DNA of 15,242 bases from Chloroflexota bacterium (GCA_029858845.1 JAOUEG010000019.1:1-15242); one strand, 5' to 3'. Positions 1 through 7,869 are shown, counted from the stretch's first letter. Notes: generated from the sequence alone by a model not told the origin. A program made the numbers and translations.

Positions 1-2
1 TG

Positions 3-638
3 CTCACGTATCTCGGCTACCTGCGCGGCGGCGTCGACGCGGGGCGGATCGAGGCGCTCGCCGAACGGTTCGAGCTGGACCTCGAGCTCCGGATCGGGAG
101 CATGTCGAAGGGCAATCGCCAGAAGGTCGCAGTCGTGCAGGCGTTCATGCACGAGCCCGAGTTGCTCATCCTCGATGAACCCACCGCCGGCCTCGATCCG
201 CTCATGCAACAGCGATTCCTCGCCCTCGTCGGCGAGGCACGCGCAGCCGGCCAGACCGTCTTCATGTCGTCCCATGTGCTGAGCGAGGTCCAGCAGAGCG
301 CCGACCGCGTGGGGATCATCCGGGACGGGATCCTCGTCGCGGTGGAGTCGGTCGAGACGCTTCGGCGCCGGGCAGTCCGACGGGTGGAGGTGCAGTTCGA
401 TGCCGCGGTCCCCTGGGCCGCGTTCGAGGGGCTACCCGACCTGATCGACCTCGAGCTTGACGGCGCGGTGCTGCGCTGCCGACTGGCCGGCCGGGCGGAC
501 GAGCTGGTCAAGGCCTTGGCGCGGTTCGGAGTCGCCAGCCTGACCGTCCGCGAACCCGATCTGGAGGAGTTGTTCTTCGCCTACTACCGGGGCGGTGCCG
601 GCACCGATCAGCCCGAGGGGACCGGCGATGCTGCGTAG
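3..638 (+). CDS. ABC-2 type exporter ATP-binding protein (5' partial)
   Basis: This is the C-terminal 211 residues of an ABC transporter ATPase. The frame is open from base 3, so the true start and the Walker A loop lie before the window. Visible in order are a degenerate signature motif (SMSKGNRQK, starting around base 99), Walker B with the catalytic Glu (LLILDEPTAGLDP), and the H-loop (VFMSSHVLSEVQ). The S-K-G-x-R-Q-K form of the signature is typical of ATPases paired with ABC-2 permeases for drug, antibiotic or lipid export. A C-terminal domain of about 85 residues ends in the PDLEELFFAYY motif common in that family. The stop overlaps the start of the permease gene (628), so the two are co-translated and presumably form one exporter at the cytoplasmic membrane. 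The substrate cannot be deduced. Confidence 0.93.
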   Translation, partial: LTYLGYLRGGVDAGRIEALAERFELDLELRIGSMSKGNRQKVAVVQAFMHEPELLILDEPTAGLDPLMQQRFLALVGEARAAGQTVFMSSHVLSEVQQSADRVGIIRDGILVAVESVETLRRRAVRRVEVQFDAAVPWAAFEGLPDLIDLELDGAVLRCRLAGRADELVKALARFGVASLTVREPDLEELFFAYYRGGAGTDQPEGTGDAA

Positions 639-1422
639 CGTCTTCGGCAAGACCCTGTGGGACGGACGACGGGCCATCATCGGCTGGATCATCGGGATCA
701 CGGCGGTCGGATGTCTGTACGCCGCGTTCTTCTCGATCGTGAACACGCCCGAGATGGCGGGCGCGATCAAGGCCTATCCGGAGGGCCTGCTCGACGCGAT
801 CGGTTTCACGGACATCAGCTCCGCCGCGGGATACGTCGGGTCGACCACCTTCGGCCTGCTCGGGCCCGCCCTTGTGCTGGTCTTCGCGGCCGCACTCGGA
901 GGTGCCGCGATCGCGGGCGAGGAAGAGGCCGGCCGCCTCGACCTGACGCTTGCCCACCCGGTCACCCGCTGGGGCGTCGTCCTCCAGCGCTTCGCGGCGC
1001 TCATCGTCGCGATGGTCACGGCGGGCCTGGTCCTGGCCCTGGCGCTCATCGCGATGTCCGGTCCCGCGCAGCTCGACGATCTCGAGCCGGCAAATATCCT
1101 TGCGGCGTCCGCGCAGCTGGCCCTGCTGGGGGTCTTCTTCGGGGCCCTCGCGCTGGCGCTGGGGGCTGCGACCGGTCGCCGAAACCTGGCCAATGCGACC
1201 GTCGCGATCGTCGGCGTCGCGGGTTTCCTGGCCAACAACCTGGCCGCGAGCGTCAGCGGGCTCGAGTGGATCCAGGCTCTGTCGCCGTTCTACTACCAGG
1301 CCGGCGGCGCTCCGCTGCGGGACGGCCTGCAGGTCGCGGATTGCGCCGTCCTGACTGTCGCCAGTCTCGTGCTCGTGGCGCTGGGCGGGGTCGTGTTCGA
1401 CCGACGCGACGTGGCGGTCTAG
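628..1422 (+). CDS. ABC-2 type transporter permease
   Basis: A 264-residue hydrophobic protein with about six predicted membrane segments. The first starts near residue 15 (AIIGWIIGITAVGCLYAAFF) and the last ends just before a short charged tail, FDRRDVAV. The cytosolic segment GEEEAGRLDLTLAHPVTRWG, after the second or third membrane segment, matches the E-E-x-G-x-L-x-x-x-L-x-x-P-x-x-R pattern of ABC-2 permeases, where the coupling helix contacts the ATPase. I chose ATG 628 rather than the in-frame ATG at 595. It gives the normal N-terminus (MLRSVFGKTLWDGRR), has a GAGGGG ribosome binding site 8 nt upstream, and overlaps the ATPase stop by 11 nt. It forms the membrane half of an exporter with the preceding gene. 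The substrate is unknown. Confidence 0.9.
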   Translation: MLRSVFGKTLWDGRRAIIGWIIGITAVGCLYAAFFSIVNTPEMAGAIKAYPEGLLDAIGFTDISSAAGYVGSTTFGLLGPALVLVFAAALGGAAIAGEEEAGRLDLTLAHPVTRWGVVLQRFAALIVAMVTAGLVLALALIAMSGPAQLDDLEPANILAASAQLALLGVFFGALALALGAATGRRNLANATVAIVGVAGFLANNLAASVSGLEWIQALSPFYYQAGGAPLRDGLQVADCAVLTVASLVLVALGGVVFDRRDVAV

Positions 1423-1424
1423 CG

Positions 1425-1811
1425 TTGCTGTCCGGACCACATCGATCGGAGCAGTCGAAGGCCATCGACGCCTACCTGGCGACCCTGCCGGACGACCGGC
1501 GCACCGCCCTGGAGACAATCCGGCGAACGGTCGGGACGGCGGCGCCGGGCGCCAACGAGGTCATCGCCTACCGCATGCCGTCGCTGCGGGTCAACGGGCG
1601 CCTGATCGTCTCCTATGACGCGTTCAAGCGGCACTACAGCCTGTTCCCGGCCAGTGCCGCGGTGGTCGAGGCCCTGGGCGATGAGCTTCGGCCGTACCTG
1701 GCGGGCAAGGGGACGATCCGGTTCCCCGCGGACCAGCCGCTGCCGCTTGAGCTCATCGCCCGGGTCGTCAGGATCCGCGTCGGCGAGTGCGAGCGGAGGG
1801 ATGGCGGCTGA
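1425..1811 (+). CDS. DUF1801 / YdhG-like small protein
   Basis: A 128-residue protein with the DUF1801 pattern seen in YdhG/YyaQ-type proteins: AIDAYLATLPDDRRTALETIR near residues 13-33, then APGANEVIAYRMPSLRVNGR and the FKRHYSLFP segment. The fold is frataxin-like, and some members have been proposed as iron chaperones, but the biochemical role is not established. No ATG or GTG lies in frame at a sensible place. TTG 1425, two bases after the permease stop, is the best start, with CTG 1428 as an alternative. The short spacing implies cotranscription with the ABC genes, though a functional link is not evident. It converges on menG, with 11 nt between the two stop codons. Confidence 0.78.
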   Translation: MLSGPHRSEQSKAIDAYLATLPDDRRTALETIRRTVGTAAPGANEVIAYRMPSLRVNGRLIVSYDAFKRHYSLFPASAAVVEALGDELRPYLAGKGTIRFPADQPLPLELIARVVRIRVGECERRDGG

Positions 1812-1822
1812 CCCGGCGTCGG

Positions 1823-2575
1823 TCATCCGGGCGGTCGGCGCCCGACGTGGATGGTCACCATCCCGAGCGTCATCGGGGTCCAGTTGACGTCGACCAGTCC
1901 CGCTTCGCGCATGACCTCGGCCATCCGCTCAGGGCCCGGGTAGTTGCGGACGCTCTCGACGAGATAGCCGTAGGCGTCACCCTGGCCGGCAAGTCGCCCG
2001 ATCCAGGGCACGATCCGCTCGAACCAGATCCGGGCGAGCCTTGCGATGAGATGGTTCGGCCGAGCGATCTCGAGGCAGACGACCCGCCCGCCCGGTCGGA
2101 CCACGCGGCGCATCTCCGCGAATCCGAGACCATAGTCGGGCAGGTTGCGCATCCCGAAGGCGATCGTCGCCGCGTCAAACGCCGAATCGTCAGCCGGCAG
2201 CTCCATGGCATTGCCGACGACGAACTCCAGGCCGGCACGGTCCGCGTACGTGCGTCGGGCGCGCTGGATCATCCGAGGTGCCAGGTCCACGCCAAGCACC
2301 CGCCCGGATGACCCGACCTGATCCCTGAGCGAGGCAGCGACCTTCCCGGTCCCCGTCGCGACGTCGATCACGGAGTCACCGACCCCGACCCCGGCGGCCA
2401 GGACCGCCCGGCGACGCCAGCGCGGTTCCTGGAAGCCGCTGATGATCGCGTTCATGACGTCGTAGACGCCGGAGATGCGATCGAACATCGCGCCGACATC
2501 GGTCGGCGGGGCGGCATTGCCCTGATCGGTCGCCCGGCCGGACGGGGTGGAGGCTTGGCGCTGAGGGTCGGTCAC
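1823..2575 (-). CDS. menG: Demethylmenaquinone methyltransferase
   Basis: A 250-residue class I SAM-dependent methyltransferase of the UbiE/MenG family. It catalyses the last step of menaquinone synthesis, C-methylation of demethylmenaquinone. Family marks are MFDRISGVYDVMN (residues 30-42), SAM motif I DVATGTGK (71-78), GVDLAPRMI (95-103), the FGMRNLPD signature (140-147), RVVRPGGR (157-164) and YGYLVESVRNYP (202-213). The usual phrase with MSFG after the first motif is altered here to IISGFQEPRW. The start is GTG 2575, whose bases overlap the menE stop (GTGA), with a GGAG ribosome site 8 nt upstream. With no ubiquinone genes nearby and eight genes upstream in the same transcript devoted to this pathway or its control, a MenG role is favoured over a dual UbiE role. 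It is the last gene of the operon. Confidence 0.93.
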   Translation of the reverse strand: MTDPQRQASTPSGRATDQGNAAPPTDVGAMFDRISGVYDVMNAIISGFQEPRWRRRAVLAAGVGVGDSVIDVATGTGKVAASLRDQVGSSGRVLGVDLAPRMIQRARRTYADRAGLEFVVGNAMELPADDSAFDAATIAFGMRNLPDYGLGFAEMRRVVRPGGRVVCLEIARPNHLIARLARIWFERIVPWIGRLAGQGDAYGYLVESVRNYPGPERMAEVMREAGLVDVNWTPMTLGMVTIHVGRRPPG

Positions 2576-4953
2576 GGGTGGGTCTCCAGGCTCGTGGTCC
2601 CGTCGAGTCGGGACAGGATGAGGCCGGCGATGGCGGACGGGTCGGTGATCGGGGCCGGATGTCGGAGCCCCGGCAGATGGATGCGCTCGGCCCTCGGTCC
2701 GACCCGGGCGGCCAACGCATCGGCGATGGGGGCGTAGAAGGGCTCACTGGCGTCGCCGGTCGCCAGCGTCACCGGGCAGATGATCCGTCCCAGACCGTCC
2801 GGTTCAAGGCCCTCCATCGCCGCATCGGCCAGCGCCCCGGTTCCCTCGCGACCGATGGCCCGGCGCTGGCGGGGGTGCAGCCGATCCCAGGCACCCGCGC
2901 CGGCGACGGCGTCGAGGAATGAGCGGGCGGCGGCCGTCGAGCCGCCCCTCGCAAAGGCGCCGGCAACATCCGCGGCGACGCTGGACATGGCGGCTCGAAC
3001 CGGCTCGGCCGCAACGGCGAGGTAGGGTGGCTCCCACGCGATGACGGAGGCGATGCGATCGGGGTGGCGGGCGGCGGCCTCGAGTGCGACCACGCCGCCG
3101 AAACTGTGGCCGACGATGACCACGCGCTCGGCCCGGAGGTCGTCGAGTACGTCGACCACATCGGCCACGTGACGCGCCACGGGTACCGGCTCGGGGTTCG
3201 CCATCGGGCTGTCGCCGCTGCCGCGGCGGTCGACGAGGACGACCCGCGCCCGGGCCGCGAGCTGGCGGGCCAGCGCCACGAGCTGGCCCGAGGCGGACAG
3301 GGTGGCGTGGAGGAGGACGACCGTCACGCCGTCTGGATCCGCCGAAGCGGCCGCGAGCTCGCGGATGGCGACGGGCTGGCCATCGTCGACGATGATCGTC
3401 CTGTGCCTCGGTCCGAGGGCCGCAGGTTGGCCGGCGGCCCCGCTCTCCCGGACAAGGGCCATGACGTCAGCGCGGACCACCTTGCCCATCGCGTTCCGCG
3501 GCAGCTCCGGCACCCGCACGAAGCGCGTCGGCACCTTGTGGCGGGCCAGCCTGGCCCAGGCATGGGCTCGAAGATCGTCATCCGTGGGATCCGAGCCGGA
3601 CTCCAGGACGACCACCGCGACCGGGGTCTGTCCCCACGTGGCATCGGGAACCCCGACGACCGCGACGTCCCGGACGTCGGGCAGCTCCCGCAGGGCGGCT
3701 TCGACCTCGGCCGGCACGACCTTCTCGCCGCCGGACACGATCACGTCGTCGCTGCGACCGATCACCGTGAGTCGACCATCGGCGTCGATCGTTCCGAGAT
3801 CGCCGGTCTGCAGCCATCCGTCGCCGGTCGGTCGCGTGGCGGCGCTGCCCTGAGCGAGGTAGCCGGCGAAGACCATCGGTCCACGCACGGCGATGCGACC
3901 CTCGTCGATCCGGACCTCGACGCCCGGCAGCGGGCGGCCCGCGGATCCGGGATGCGCCGCGACCTCGGCCGTCGGCATGGCGACGACCCCGGACGCCGTC
4001 TCGGTCATGCCGTACGACGGGATCACCGGCCAGCCCGCCGCCAGCGCTCGCCGCAGTAGGGGCTCGGGGAGCGGTCCGCCCCCCAGGATCACGGCGGCCA
4101 GGCCGTCCGGCGCCCGGAACCGGCGATCTCGCGTCCCCCCGCCGGACGCGACGCCGTCGACATCCTGCCCCGCGATATCCAGGATCGCGGCCAGTTGGGT
4201 GGCGACCAGCGATAGATGGCTGGCGACGATGCCCAGCTCCCGGGCCGATTCGATCGCCTCGAGGAGTCCACGGGCCGAAAGGTCGGCCGGGATCGCGATC
4301 GGGCTGCCCGTGGCGGCCGCTCGGGAAACGACCCCGATCCCGGCGACATGGGCGAGCCCGAGCGACAGCAGCCAGCCGGAGGGCGGTGGCAGGAACGCGT
4401 TCCAGGCCGCTGCGCTGGCGGCGATCCGATCGAGCGGGAGGCGGGCCAGCCTGGATGCGCCGGTGGTCGCCGCGGTCGGGACGATGAGTTCCGGTAGCGA
4501 GGGGGAGCTCGGATCCGTCCGAGGGCCAGGTTCGGCCGCCGGGGTCGTGTCCGCCGCCTGGAGTCGTATCGTCGCGACCCCGCGGGGAGCCACGATCCCG
4601 GTCGCAGGATCGATGACGAGCGTGCTGCACGCCGCCCCGGCAAGGAGCGCCTCGACCTCGACCGGCGTGAGCCTCGGATGCACGAGAAGGGACGAGACGC
4701 CCGCTCTCGGGAGGCCGTGGAGCGCCACCACCCCGAGCAGGCTCCCGCTCACGGCCAGCCCGACCCGATCGCCCGGCCGAAGGCCCTGGGTTCTCGCCTC
4801 GTCGGCGATCGCTTCGGCGCTCCGATCCAGGTCGGACCACGTCAGGACCCGACCGGTGGCAACGTCCAGGATCGCGGGCGCGTCGGGGCGCCCCGCCGCA
4901 TGTCGACGGGCCAGGTCGGGGAGCAGCGATGTCCCGCCGGACGCGCTCACCAT
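2572..4953 (-). CDS. menE: OSB-CoA ligase fused to an alpha/beta-hydrolase domain
   Basis: A 793-residue two-domain protein, whereas ordinary MenE has about 450-500 residues. Residues 1-505 are an ANL-family adenylate-forming ligase with YGMTE (314-318), TGD (383-385), GRSDDVIVSGGEKVVPAEVE (399-418) and the C-terminal catalytic Lys in NAMGKVVR (K491). Its position identifies it as MenE, which converts o-succinylbenzoate, ATP and CoA to OSB-CoA. The phosphate loop (A3, usually SGTTGxPK) is degenerate: PTAATTGASR at 159-168. After a linker at about 505-540, residues 540-783 form a complete alpha/beta hydrolase: oxyanion segment HATLS (549-553), nucleophile elbow GHSFGG (Ser617), acid D734 (ATGDASE) and H765 (GLRHPAP). 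The frame is unbroken across the join. ATG 4953 overlaps the menC stop by 7 nt; GTG 4950 would give a GTGA overlap and is an alternative start. The hydrolase substrate is unknown. Confidence 0.88.
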   Translation of the reverse strand: MVSASGGTSLLPDLARRHAAGRPDAPAILDVATGRVLTWSDLDRSAEAIADEARTQGLRPGDRVGLAVSGSLLGVVALHGLPRAGVSSLLVHPRLTPVEVEALLAGAACSTLVIDPATGIVAPRGVATIRLQAADTTPAAEPGPRTDPSSPSLPELIVPTAATTGASRLARLPLDRIAASAAAWNAFLPPPSGWLLSLGLAHVAGIGVVSRAAATGSPIAIPADLSARGLLEAIESARELGIVASHLSLVATQLAAILDIAGQDVDGVASGGGTRDRRFRAPDGLAAVILGGGPLPEPLLRRALAAGWPVIPSYGMTETASGVVAMPTAEVAAHPGSAGRPLPGVEVRIDEGRIAVRGPMVFAGYLAQGSAATRPTGDGWLQTGDLGTIDADGRLTVIGRSDDVIVSGGEKVVPAEVEAALRELPDVRDVAVVGVPDATWGQTPVAVVVLESGSDPTDDDLRAHAWARLARHKVPTRFVRVPELPRNAMGKVVRADVMALVRESGAAGQPAALGPRHRTIIVDDGQPVAIRELAAASADPDGVTVVLLHATLSASGQLVALARQLAARARVVLVDRRGSGDSPMANPEPVPVARHVADVVDVLDDLRAERVVIVGHSFGGVVALEAAARHPDRIASVIAWEPPYLAVAAEPVRAAMSSVAADVAGAFARGGSTAAARSFLDAVAGAGAWDRLHPRQRRAIGREGTGALADAAMEGLEPDGLGRIICPVTLATGDASEPFYAPIADALAARVGPRAERIHLPGLRHPAPITDPSAIAGLILSRLDGTTSLETHP

Positions 4954-6104
4954 GGGGCCCCGGCGTGATCGACGGCCCAGCGAGCCACGGCCCCCTCGTC
5001 GAGCCGGAGGCCGGGCTCGGGCACGGCAAGTCGACCCCGCTCGACCGCCAGGGGGGAGGTGAGCAGATCGCTGGCGAGCAGGTCGCCCGTGGCGAGACCG
5101 TGGGCGTACCCCCGGTCGGGCAGCGCCGCTGCGACGCGGGCCGCCGCCGCCAGCCCGATGCCCGTCTCCAGCAAGGTCGAGACGGTGACCCCCACGTCCG
5201 CTGCCAGCGCATCCCTGACGATGGCGGTTGCCGGACCCGGGCCCCCGACCCGCGCGGGCTTGACCACGAGCACGTCCACGGCGTCCGCGGCGATGAGTCG
5301 TCGCGCAGCCGTGAGGGAGGCGACGGATTCGTCGGCTGCGATCCGAACGCCCGAGGCGTGCCGGAGCGAGGCGAGTCTGGCTGGGTCACCGGGTGGGAGC
5401 GGCTGTTCCACGTAGGCCAGGCGCAGTCCGGCAAGCGCGGCCAGGCGCTCCAGCGCCGTCGCCTCGTCCCACGCGCCGTTGACGTCCAGTCGCAGGGCCA
5501 CGTCCGGTCCGACCGCTTCCCGGATGGCCGCGATCCGCCGCATGAGATCCGCGGTGGAACGCTCCGAGCCGCCCTTGAGCTTGAGGCACCGGTATCCATG
5601 GTCGACCGCGACCTGGGCAGCAGCCCGGCTCGCGTCGTGGTCCTCCGTCCCGATCGTGGCGTTGAGGGTGACGACGGCGGCCGCCTCGACTCCGAGATCG
5701 ACGAGCCCCAGATCGAGGGCGGCGCCCTCGATCGCGGCGCGGACCGCGCGCGCCGCACGGTCTCCGGTGCTCCCGGTCGGTTCCTCGCCCCCGTCGCTCG
5801 CGGCATCCTCCAAGGCCGGCGGTGGTGCCAGCCACTCCGCCAGCTCGCCATCGCTGCCGATCCGGTCCATCGCGTTGCCGATCGCCGAGGCCAGGCGGTC
5901 CGTGGCGCGGGCACTGTCGGCCGGCGCAAGGCTCGCCTCGCCAAAGCCCTCGTACCCGTCGCGATCGCGCAGGCGGACGATCCAGGCGTCCCGCTGCTGG
6001 AAGACACCCGCGGCGGATCGGAACGGCTGCCGGAACGGTATCCGGACGCGCACGGCCGATGCCTTGGCCACGACGATCGACTCGCGGTCGGCCGGCCCGG
6101 TCAT
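4947..6104 (-). CDS. menC: o-Succinylbenzoate synthase
   Basis: A 385-residue enolase-superfamily enzyme that dehydrates SHCHC to o-succinylbenzoate. The catalytic set is complete: KLK (175-177, Lys177 as expected acid/base), metal ligands D207 (LDVNG), E233 (VEQP) and D258 (ADES), and K282 (VVKPARVGG). The N-terminal capping segment IPFRQPFRSAAG (22-33) is typical of OSBS and of related N-acylamino acid racemases. The two activities overlap in this subfamily, but the location between menA and menE points to OSBS. A polar insertion at about 100-116 (rich in D, G, E, S and T) makes it slightly long. The start is ATG 6104, overlapping the menA stop as ATGA, with a purine-rich GGGGG about 10 nt upstream. 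The frame is also open further upstream, but that part antisense-shadows menA composition and lacks family similarity. Confidence 0.92.
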   Translation of the reverse strand: MTGPADRESIVVAKASAVRVRIPFRQPFRSAAGVFQQRDAWIVRLRDRDGYEGFGEASLAPADSARATDRLASAIGNAMDRIGSDGELAEWLAPPPALEDAASDGGEEPTGSTGDRAARAVRAAIEGAALDLGLVDLGVEAAAVVTLNATIGTEDHDASRAAAQVAVDHGYRCLKLKGGSERSTADLMRRIAAIREAVGPDVALRLDVNGAWDEATALERLAALAGLRLAYVEQPLPPGDPARLASLRHASGVRIAADESVASLTAARRLIAADAVDVLVVKPARVGGPGPATAIVRDALAADVGVTVSTLLETGIGLAAAARVAAALPDRGYAHGLATGDLLASDLLTSPLAVERGRLAVPEPGLRLDEGAVARWAVDHAGAPW

Positions 6105-7051
6105 CCGGCCGCCCCCGACGCGACACTCCTGCCGAGGGCCAGGCCCAGCGCGAAGAGGACGCCGTACACCAGTGACAGTCGGGCGGTGGCCTTGAGGACC
6201 GGGTTCAGCGAGCGTCGATCCACGTCCGGTCCCAGCGTGATGACTCGCTGCAGTGGTCGGATGGCGATGACGACAGACAGGAGGGGCAGCAGGACCGCCG
6301 GGCTGCCCTGCCCGGTGGCGGCCAGCGCGAGCGGGACGAGCGCCGCCGCGCCGAGGAGCGCGGCGTACTCGGCCTTCGCGAAGCCTTCCCCGAAGGTCAC
6401 CGCCAGGGTCCGCTTGCCAGCCGCTCGGTCCGTGGGGATGTCGCGCAGGTTGTTGACGACGAGGATCGCCGTGATCAGCGAACCGACCGGGATCGCCGCC
6501 AGCCAGAACAGCGGTTCCAGGCGGAGCGCCTGCAGGTACGCGGTCCCGACCACGGCGACGAGGCCGAAGAACACGAACACGAAGACCTCGCCGAGGCCTC
6601 GATACCCGTAGGGCCAGGGACCGCCCGTGTAGGCCAGCGTCGCGACCATCGCGAGCGCCCCGACGACCAGCAGGGCGGGACCGCCGACGATGACGAGGTA
6701 GAGCCCCACCACGGCGGCCAGGGCGAGCACGACCGCGATCCCCGCCTCCAGCCGACGCGTCGTGAGGAGCCCGGCCGCCGCGACGCGCAGCGGACCCGTC
6801 CGATCGGCCGTGTCGGCTCCCCGGTGGAAGTCGGACAGATCGTTGGCGAGGTTGGCGGCGACCTGGAGGAGCAACGCGACGGCGAGACATGCCGCGGCCG
6901 TGTCAGGACGGAACGCGGATCCCGCGCCCATCGAGGCCCCGATGCCGACCAGGACCGGAGCGACGGCCGCCGGCAGGGTCGCCGGCCGGATCGCCAGCCA
7001 CCAGGTCTGCAGGGCCGATGGGCGAGACCCGGCCTCGGCCGGCGCCGTCAT
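6101..7051 (-). CDS. menA: 1,4-Dihydroxy-2-naphthoate polyprenyltransferase
   Basis: A 316-residue integral membrane UbiA-superfamily prenyltransferase with about eight or nine predicted membrane helices. It joins DHNA to a polyprenyl diphosphate, with loss of CO2, to give demethylmenaquinone. Both Asp-rich Mg-diphosphate motifs are present: NDLSDFHRGADTADR (residues 70-84, followed by GPLRV) and NNLRDIPTDRAAGKR (200-214). The GP and LRV following the first motif and YTGGPWPYGYRGLGE (141-155) are characteristic of MenA rather than UbiA or chlorophyll synthase. The start is ATG 7051, overlapping the menB stop (ATGA), with no clear ribosome site, so translation probably depends on coupling to menB. 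In Escherichia coli menA is unlinked from the other men genes; here it lies inside the operon between menB and menC. Confidence 0.94.
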   Translation of the reverse strand: MTAPAEAGSRPSALQTWWLAIRPATLPAAVAPVLVGIGASMGAGSAFRPDTAAACLAVALLLQVAANLANDLSDFHRGADTADRTGPLRVAAAGLLTTRRLEAGIAVVLALAAVVGLYLVIVGGPALLVVGALAMVATLAYTGGPWPYGYRGLGEVFVFVFFGLVAVVGTAYLQALRLEPLFWLAAIPVGSLITAILVVNNLRDIPTDRAAGKRTLAVTFGEGFAKAEYAALLGAAALVPLALAATGQGSPAVLLPLLSVVIAIRPLQRVITLGPDVDRRSLNPVLKATARLSLVYGVLFALGLALGRSVASGAAG

Positions 7052-7869
7052 GGCCGGCGCGGGAAGCGCGTGAAGTCCGGCCGCCGCTTGTCCAGGAAGG
7101 CCTGCGACCCCTCGTGTGCCTCATCCGTCGTGTAGTACAGGCCCGTGGCGTTCCCGGCGAACTCCTGGAGCCCGGCCAGGCCGTCCGTGGCGACGAGGAA
7201 CGCCGACTTCAGGAAGCGGATCGCGGTCGGACTCATCTCGAGGATCTCGTCGGCCCAGGCGACGCCCTCGGCCTCCAGGTCAGCGAGCGGAACCACCTTG
7301 TTGACAAGGCCCATGGCGAGTGCCTCGGACGCGTCGTACTGCCGACACAGGAACCAGATCTCCTTGGCCTTCTTGTCGCCGACGAGTCGGGCCAGGAGTC
7401 CGATCCCGAAGCCCGCATCGAAGCTGCCGACCTTCGGACCCACCTGCCCGAAGATCGCGTTGTCGGATGCCAGGGACAGGTCACACACGATGTGGAGGAC
7501 GTGTCCTCCGCCGATCGCGTAGCCGTTGACGAGCGCGATGACCGGGACCGGCAGCGACCGGATCTGACGCTGGAGGTCGAGCACGTTGAGACGGGCGATC
7601 CCGTCACTGCCGACGTAGCCGCCGGCGTGGCTCTTGTAGCGCTGGTCGCCGCCGGAGCAGAAGGCCTTGTCGCCCGCGCCGGTGAGCAGGACGCACCCGA
7701 TGGTGGGGTCGTCGCGGACACGCGCGAAGGCGTCGATGAGCTCGGTTACGGTCTCCGGTCGGAAGGCGTTGTGGACCTCCGGGCGGTCGATCGTGATCCT
7801 GGCGATCCCCGATTCGGTGCGATCGAAGCGGATGTCCCCATATTCGGCGACGGTGGTCCAGGCAGTCAT
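7048..7869 (-). CDS. menB: 1,4-Dihydroxy-2-naphthoyl-CoA synthase
   Basis: A 273-residue crotonase-family enzyme that cyclises OSB-CoA to DHNA-CoA. Close family marks are SGGDQRYKSHAGGY (residues 72-85), VNGYAIGGGHVLHIVCDLSLA (114-134), the MenB signature GPKVGSFDAGFG (144-155, with S149 and D151 expected in the active site), KKAKEIWFLCRQY (166-178) and the C-terminal KRRPDFTRFP. Gly144 in QVGPKVG corresponds to the Gly of type I MenB enzymes such as that of E. coli, which use bound bicarbonate as the base; type II enzymes have an Asp there. I chose ATG 7869: it overlaps the menH stop as ATGA and has GGAG 6 nt upstream. The in-frame ATG 7881 lacks a ribosome site and would add only MEYR. Confidence 0.95.
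   Translation of the reverse strand: MTAWTTVAEYGDIRFDRTESGIARITIDRPEVHNAFRPETVTELIDAFARVRDDPTIGCVLLTGAGDKAFCSGGDQRYKSHAGGYVGSDGIARLNVLDLQRQIRSLPVPVIALVNGYAIGGGHVLHIVCDLSLASDNAIFGQVGPKVGSFDAGFGIGLLARLVGDKKAKEIWFLCRQYDASEALAMGLVNKVVPLADLEAEGVAWADEILEMSPTAIRFLKSAFLVATDGLAGLQEFAGNATGLYYTTDEAHEGSQAFLDKRRPDFTRFPRRP

Noticed and set aside
657..1424. Upstream extension of the DUF1801 frame through the permease gene
   Set aside because: The extension is Arg/Gly-rich shadow sequence. The recognisable domain begins only after 1425.
1811..1850. Possible bidirectional terminator between the convergent DUF1801 and menG genes
   Set aside because: Only a 5-bp CCCGG/CCGGG pairing with a 10-base loop and no T-run was found, which is too weak to call.
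2572..3340. Idea that the hydrolase part of MenE is a separate gene joined by an error
   Set aside because: The frame continues through the linker without a stop, and no ribosome site with a start codon stands out at the domain border. An assembly indel cannot be wholly excluded, but nothing in the sequence suggests one.
3578..6007. An 809-codon open frame on the minus strand spanning menE and menC in another frame
   Set aside because: It is rich in Arg, Pro, Ser and Gly, with no domain signatures. It lies over two genes with full catalytic motifs in a different frame, and long spurious frames are expected at this GC content.
4929..6611. A 560-codon plus-strand open frame opposite menC and menA
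   Set aside because: It is antisense to two well-supported genes, has Arg/Gly/Asp-rich low-information composition and no recognisable motif.
6105..6890. Upstream extension of the menC frame across menA
   Set aside because: It shows no OSBS similarity and overlaps most of menA. ATG 6104 gives the normal N-terminus and the ATGA overlap.
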